Assembly: GCA_035610365.1 (NCBI GenBank)
Contig: CM069439.1
Coordinates: 1,240,001-1,304,000, forward strand
From: Aquatica leii
Lineage: Eukaryota > Arthropoda > Insecta > Coleoptera > Lampyridae
DNA: 64,000 nt
Reading direction: 5' to 3'
Shown: piece after piece, positions 60,200-64,000 of the stretch
Layout of the letters: each line of letters begins with the position of its first letter
How positions within the stretch are numbered: the first letter of the stretch is position 1
Translations under genes and position numbers: made by a program
Notes under the pieces: model-generated
What the model saw: the letters and a program-made list of their open reading frames with translations, nothing else
Databases searched by the model: none
Told to the model about the DNA's origin: nothing

Positions 60200-60295
60200 G
60201 TTTCTTTCGGGCTATGCAGATGTTCATTGGGACGTGTGACAAAAGCTCAGCAACACGGGAATTATCCAGAATGGTAAATTATATTACGATTGTTT
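60200..60295 (+). repeat. dispersed repeat 'GACGTGTGAC', copy 4
   Basis: GCAGATGTTCATTGGGACG, TGTGACAAAAGCTCAGC, then directly ACACGGGAATTATCCAGAAT. Relative to copy 1 a few bases after CTCAGC are deleted, but the GGGAATTATCCAGAATGG block is shared exactly. Confidence 0.7.
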
Positions 60296-60859
60296 AAACT
60301 TTGTGTATGTATTATAGTTTATGGAAAATGTAAAAATATTAAAGATTGATTTAAACTTGAGATTCTTTCTGTAGACAAACGAAAATCCAAATTTGAAAGT
60401 AATCACAAAGAAAACGCAGCTAGGCGTGAGCGTAGATAGAAGCTACCGTAAATATTTATTAGAGATAGCAAAGTGTTTCTTGCGTGAGATATTTCAGCAA
60501 AGAAGTACCCAGAAAAACCGTAAAAAGTTAGAAACATTTTTTACAACCTATTTTTTTTAAAATATACATAAATGTGTATTTTTAATTTTGTTTACTTCAC
60601 GTTAAAAAATAGTTAGAACAATTATTCTTATTGTTGTTATAATCATATACTCACATATTTTTTGTTATGTATTTTTGATTTCTGTTTTTTGCTAGCATTG
60701 CTCCTCCCAATTCTTTATAGTATTCTACCTACTACTTAATTTTACGTTTTTTTTGGTATTCCTCTTTTTTTTCATATCTGTGTTCTCGGTTTATAAACTA
60801 ATTTTTTTTGTCTTTTATTATTTATTTATTGTATGTCACTCTAACAACTTAAGTGTCTT
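60296..60859. other. no gene recognised
   Basis: A plus-strand frame without ATG stays open from about 60384 to 60555 (Lys/Arg-rich), without a known motif; the rest is T-rich. Confidence 0.35.
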
Positions 60860-62140
60860 TGTTAAATAAAGCGCAGGTTACTTATATTTATTTCCATACC
60901 TTTTTTTTTCATTATTTCTTTCTACATGTTTACTTTTTCTTATCTTTTTTTTCACTTTTCGCTGTTATCACCACATCATCTACGAATACTTCTGCTGCTA
61001 TCCCTACTCTTTATATACCCAACAAATATGTAGTTAGTTTGTTTTTTGCTTGGATTTTGTGATGATCTTATCCATGTCTACAAGGCTAGGTAAAGGTTTT
61101 GTTTTGCAGTTGATTTTTTCAATTATTTGTTTTATTGTGCAGATGTGTTTCTTCCAAGCCTGAATCCGGTTTGTCGTTCTGCTAGTTCTGTTTCTAAAGG
61201 TGCGTCCAAACTTGAACATTTTATTCCGAATAAACCTAACAAACTGAGCACGCAGAGCAAAATTTGCCAAGACTGGACTTGTCTCCGAGTCAAACTGAAC
61301 ACGCCAAGGAGCTTGTCGGTAAATAGAAGTTGCTCAAAAGAATTTATTGTTTGCCAAATTATTCAGTTAACGGGAATAAGTAAGTTCTTGCTGTTTGTTG
61401 CAATCTAGTAAAATTCTGTAAGTGGATGTGGTTCATACCTTATAATAACAAATTATCGATGCGATGTCTATACAATCTTTGTACTCATTGGCTTTGCACT
61501 TTTCTCTTCTTTTTGATCATTTTACAAATAATAAATAAACGTTAAAAGCTACTTCCGAGTCTACTTCTAAGTCAGTATTAATATTTTTTGCATAAAAAAA
61601 TAATTGCCAAGAGCAAATATCGTTTAAAAACTTGACATTTCAAACAGTTTGAGCAACTAGCAACATTTGTTAATTTTTTATTACTTTTTTCAGCTCTTTT
61701 TTTCGTCTATTTCCTTTTCTTTCCTTTATTTGTTTTAGTTCTCTTAATTTCATTTCATTTGTTAGTATTTTTTGATTTTAGTTTTTATGTGTGTCTTTTA
61801 TTGTTTTTATTGTTATAAAAGTTTTCAATAAATTTTGGTTTTAAGTTCGGTTTCATATTGCTTTGGGGTTTTGTTTGTTAGGTACTTCTTCCGTTGTTTT
61901 TTCTTCTGTTTGACATTTTTTATATTAGTCCACTGTTTTCTTTTTTCCATTTTCAAGTTTACTAACTTCACATACCTTTTTTGTAGCGTTAATACTTATT
62001 TCTTTAAACATGTTTCATTCATGTTGTGTATCATCTTGCATTTTTTGTTTATTTCGTCTTGCAGGTTTGCTTCCATTATTTCTTTATATCGTGTGGTTAT
62101 TTTTTATTTCTATGTTTTTAGTGCTATGTGATTTTCTTTG
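60860..62140 (-). pseudogene. non-LTR retrotransposon relic (linker + reverse transcriptase)
   Basis: Minus-strand LINE pol remnant. The N-terminal linker reads LQDEINKKCKMIHNMNETCL (about 62070-62010) and later RKKYLTNKTPKQYETEL (about 61895-61845), the Y.NTKTPE.YE.. type block before the RT domain. After a long decayed stretch the RT resumes: LDAPLETELAERQTGFRLGR (about 61215-61155), then, shifted, TIKQIIEKINCKTKPL (about 61143-61095) and VDMDKI. A deletion removes the middle of the palm, and the polymerase core follows as AAEVFVDDVVITA (about 61003-60965), with FVDD for the usual YADD, ending with GMEINISN (about 60895-60870). The endonuclease domain is missing. Similar in type to the relic at 6282 but read from a different lineage. 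The ORFs at 61127-61408 and 61835-62131 on the plus strand are antisense. Confidence 0.85.
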
Positions 62141-62438
62141 TTTTACTGGTTTTTTAAATCTCTGAATCATTTTTCTTTATTTTTCTTACGAATCAACAAT
62201 AATATCTATAAAATTTAACTTTTTACTTCTAAAAATAAGTTAGTTAAGTATATATTTATTTTAGCAGTTTTATTTAAATTTTGTCAAATTTTTGTTAAAA
62301 CTAAATTTTTACAAATGGATATTATCTTTGTATATACTTTTTTGCAAAAAGCTTTAATAGTTCAAATATAAAACAATTCCACAAAAACATTTTATACAAT
62401 TTATTTTTAAACAATGAAATAATGGCTTTTAAATAATA

Positions 62439-62440
<2 letters not shown>
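62141..62440. other. AT-rich spacer
   Basis: No readable content. Confidence 0.5.

Positions 62441-62482
<42 letters not shown>
62441..62482. repeat. (AT)n microsatellite
   Basis: Uninterrupted alternating T and A for 42 bases, directly left of an inverted-repeat unit; many DNA transposons target TA or AT runs. Confidence 0.95.
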
Positions 62483-62484
<2 letters not shown>

Positions 62485-62509
62485 TATAAACTGCACGCAA
62501 TTGAGCCCG

Positions 62510-63246
62510 ATATGTAAACAGGTGCCCGATGAGCCCGGGCGGTAACGCCTTTCTACACGACATTATTAGCGCGCTGTTAACCCCGACTGTGTTGCCAATA
62601 TTATACACGCTCTAAACGTAGTTATTAAGCGAAATTCGAATGATTTGAAATTTTAACATTTGCGTTTAGTCTTTGCAGATAACTCCCTTAAACATCTTCC
62701 GATCTAATAATTTTTTTTAAAATTTAACTTGATTAATATTGACGTAACAAATAAACTTTCTCCAGATTTAAAATAAAAACTGTATTCAAGCATTAAACTC
62801 TTTTTATGATTGGTGCAAAGTTTGTTTTATTTGTAAATATAATTCAAAATTGTAAGCTATAACTTCTGTGTATTAGCAAATTCTTATCTGAAAAAAAAAA
62901 CCTACTGAAAACGGCAGCAAATTAAATAATTTTCTTTAAAATTCCGCATGTAACTCTGTTTTTGGCAACTTTTTTAAAGAAATGTTAAATTTAACCGTTG
63001 CCGCAAGTACCACGACTAACCTAGAGTGTGTTATTTGTCGTCATTTCACAAGCACAAATTAATTTTTAAATCAAACTTACAATATACCGCATAATAAAAA
63101 AAATAATGATTCTACAATCGTACTTTGATGACATACGCATATATACAGAGATGCGCCTAAAACTGGGATATATAACGGTTCTTCGGGCTTGAGAACGTAG
63201 CGTTTATATGTTTTACGGGCTCAACAACAACCTGTTTACATGTATA
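62510..63246. repeat. candidate non-autonomous element with ~30-bp inverted ends
   Basis: Left end ATATGTAAACAGG, then TGCCCGATGAGCCCG (62510-62537); the right end, read on the minus strand, is ATACATGTAAACAGG then TTGTTGTTGAGCCCG (63246-63216). About 22 of 28 positions agree with a 2-base gap. Further GAGCCCG motifs lie just outside on the left (62502) and inside on the right (63183, as CGGGCTTGAG). Both ends are GC-rich islands in AT-rich DNA; the 700-base interior has no gene. Could be a MITE-like transposon next to the (AT)n run. Confidence 0.5.
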
Positions 63247-64000
63247 TGTATATGTAATTCTTATTTACGCACACAAAGTTTTTTTAATAAATCGGAAATA
63301 AATTGAAAGGTTAGTTTTGGGCATACAGTATGTCATACAACATTATCATGAAATTTTAGTTGAAATTAAAATATGTGTGTGATAGTAAATAGAATACTCT
63401 GTTTCAAATAACGAAATTGAGGAATTCTAATAAGTAGTCTGAAACATTTTTACTCAATTTATTTGTTCCGTAATGCGGACGTTAAATGCCGATTAAAGTA
63501 ACAGATTTATCATTAATCGGACCGTCACAAACTATTAAAAAAAGCTTAGAACGAACTGCAGATCATCATATAGTAACTTCAGAAACAATGTTGGATTTCT
63601 GCCCTAACGAAATTCTTGGCATAAAAATTAGTTTTTTGTATCGAGTGTGAATGTTCAAGCTGCTGTAACACATGTATTAATAAGATAATAACATAAAAAG
63701 GTACAATAATTTAATATAGTTTAGGTTTCTCACGGTCACAGCTAGTTGATACCGTAAAGGTATTCAGTTTTCTATAATTGTGATGCTGTCAATATCGTTA
63801 AGCCAATAAGCTAAAACTTCTAAAAAAATATATTGTTTTGTTTCAAAAAATTCAATATTCCATCATATGTTATATTTACGTAATCAATCTCACTTACAAT
63901 ACACACAATTTCAATGAAAATAAAAACATAATATCAAGTTTAAAAAACATTCAACCTACTTGCTATACTATAAGATACAAACAAAATAGATAAAACTACA
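63247..64000. other. no gene recognised
   Basis: AT-rich. A perfect 8-base inverted pair CCGATTAA (63489-63496) / TTAATCGG (63513-63520) is the only structure noted. Confidence 0.5.

Noticed and set aside
61127-61408. 93-codon plus-strand frame with possible splice acceptor
   Set aside because: Antisense to the minus-strand reverse transcriptase block (QTGFRLGR / TIKQIIEK), which explains its openness.
1-64000. tRNA, rRNA, CRISPR arrays, bacterial operons, ribosome binding sites or terminators
   Set aside because: None se seen: no cloverleaf-like blocks, no regular spacer arrays, and the sequence is clearly eukaryotic.

Overview
The window reads as intergenic or deep-intronic DNA of an arthropod, most likely an insect. 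It is strongly AT-rich (roughly three quarters A+T by eye), has no bacterial-style gene packing, and carries a set of broken mobile elements typical of insect genomes: mariner-like transposases with a WP.RSPDL..LDFFLWG signature, piggyBac, PIF/Harbinger, R1-type and other non-LTR reverse transcriptases, and Penelope-like elements (PLEs) with GIY-YIG endonuclease ends. Intron-like gaps of 51-52 nt inside two transposase relics fit insect splicing. The species cannot be named from this sequence.

Layout. 0-10 kb: a mariner-like relic (1-905, -), an R1-type endonuclease/reverse transcriptase relic (2115-3125, -), a GC-richer island with TATA-like motifs (4240-5005), a second non-LTR reverse transcriptase relic (6282-7350, +) and a piggyBac relic (8575-9230, -). 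14-18 kb: a mariner-like relic split by a PLE tail (14478-15806, -), then the first copy of a 1.5-kb unclassified repeat (16040-17660). 19.9-20.6 kb: a foldback-type element whose arms are tandem subrepeats. 24-31 kb: a mariner-like relic with an intron-like gap, a 101-bp candidate host exon (26789-26889), a 144-bp MITE with near-perfect 42-bp arms, a piggyBac relic lacking its third catalytic Asp, and a Harbinger relic directly behind it. 34.7-38.2 kb: an unrecognised exon-like fragment, then PLE (+) / piggyBac (-) / PLE (-). 42-46.5 kb: a promoter-like site, the second copy of the 1.5-kb repeat, and PLE pieces in opposite orientation, the last ending in a hammerhead-ribozyme-like motif (46393-46441). 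55.7-56.3 kb: a mariner-like relic. 60.8-62.1 kb: a third non-LTR reverse transcriptase relic. 62.4-63.25 kb: an (AT)n run beside an inverted-repeat unit.

No complete functional gene was found. All recognisable proteins are mobile-element remnants with stops, frameshifts or lost catalytic residues, so nothing here forms a working pathway. The only hints of host coding are the single candidate exon at 26789-26889, the spliced-looking fragment at 34688-35046 and the promoter-like site at 42226. The rest is AT-rich sequence without recognisable content. The most unusual recurring feature is a CTGAWGA / hairpin / GAAA-like tail motif found at the ends of the PLE pieces and, in looser form, in a four-copy dispersed repeat. 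All family assignments were made by reading translated motifs by eye; no database search was run.
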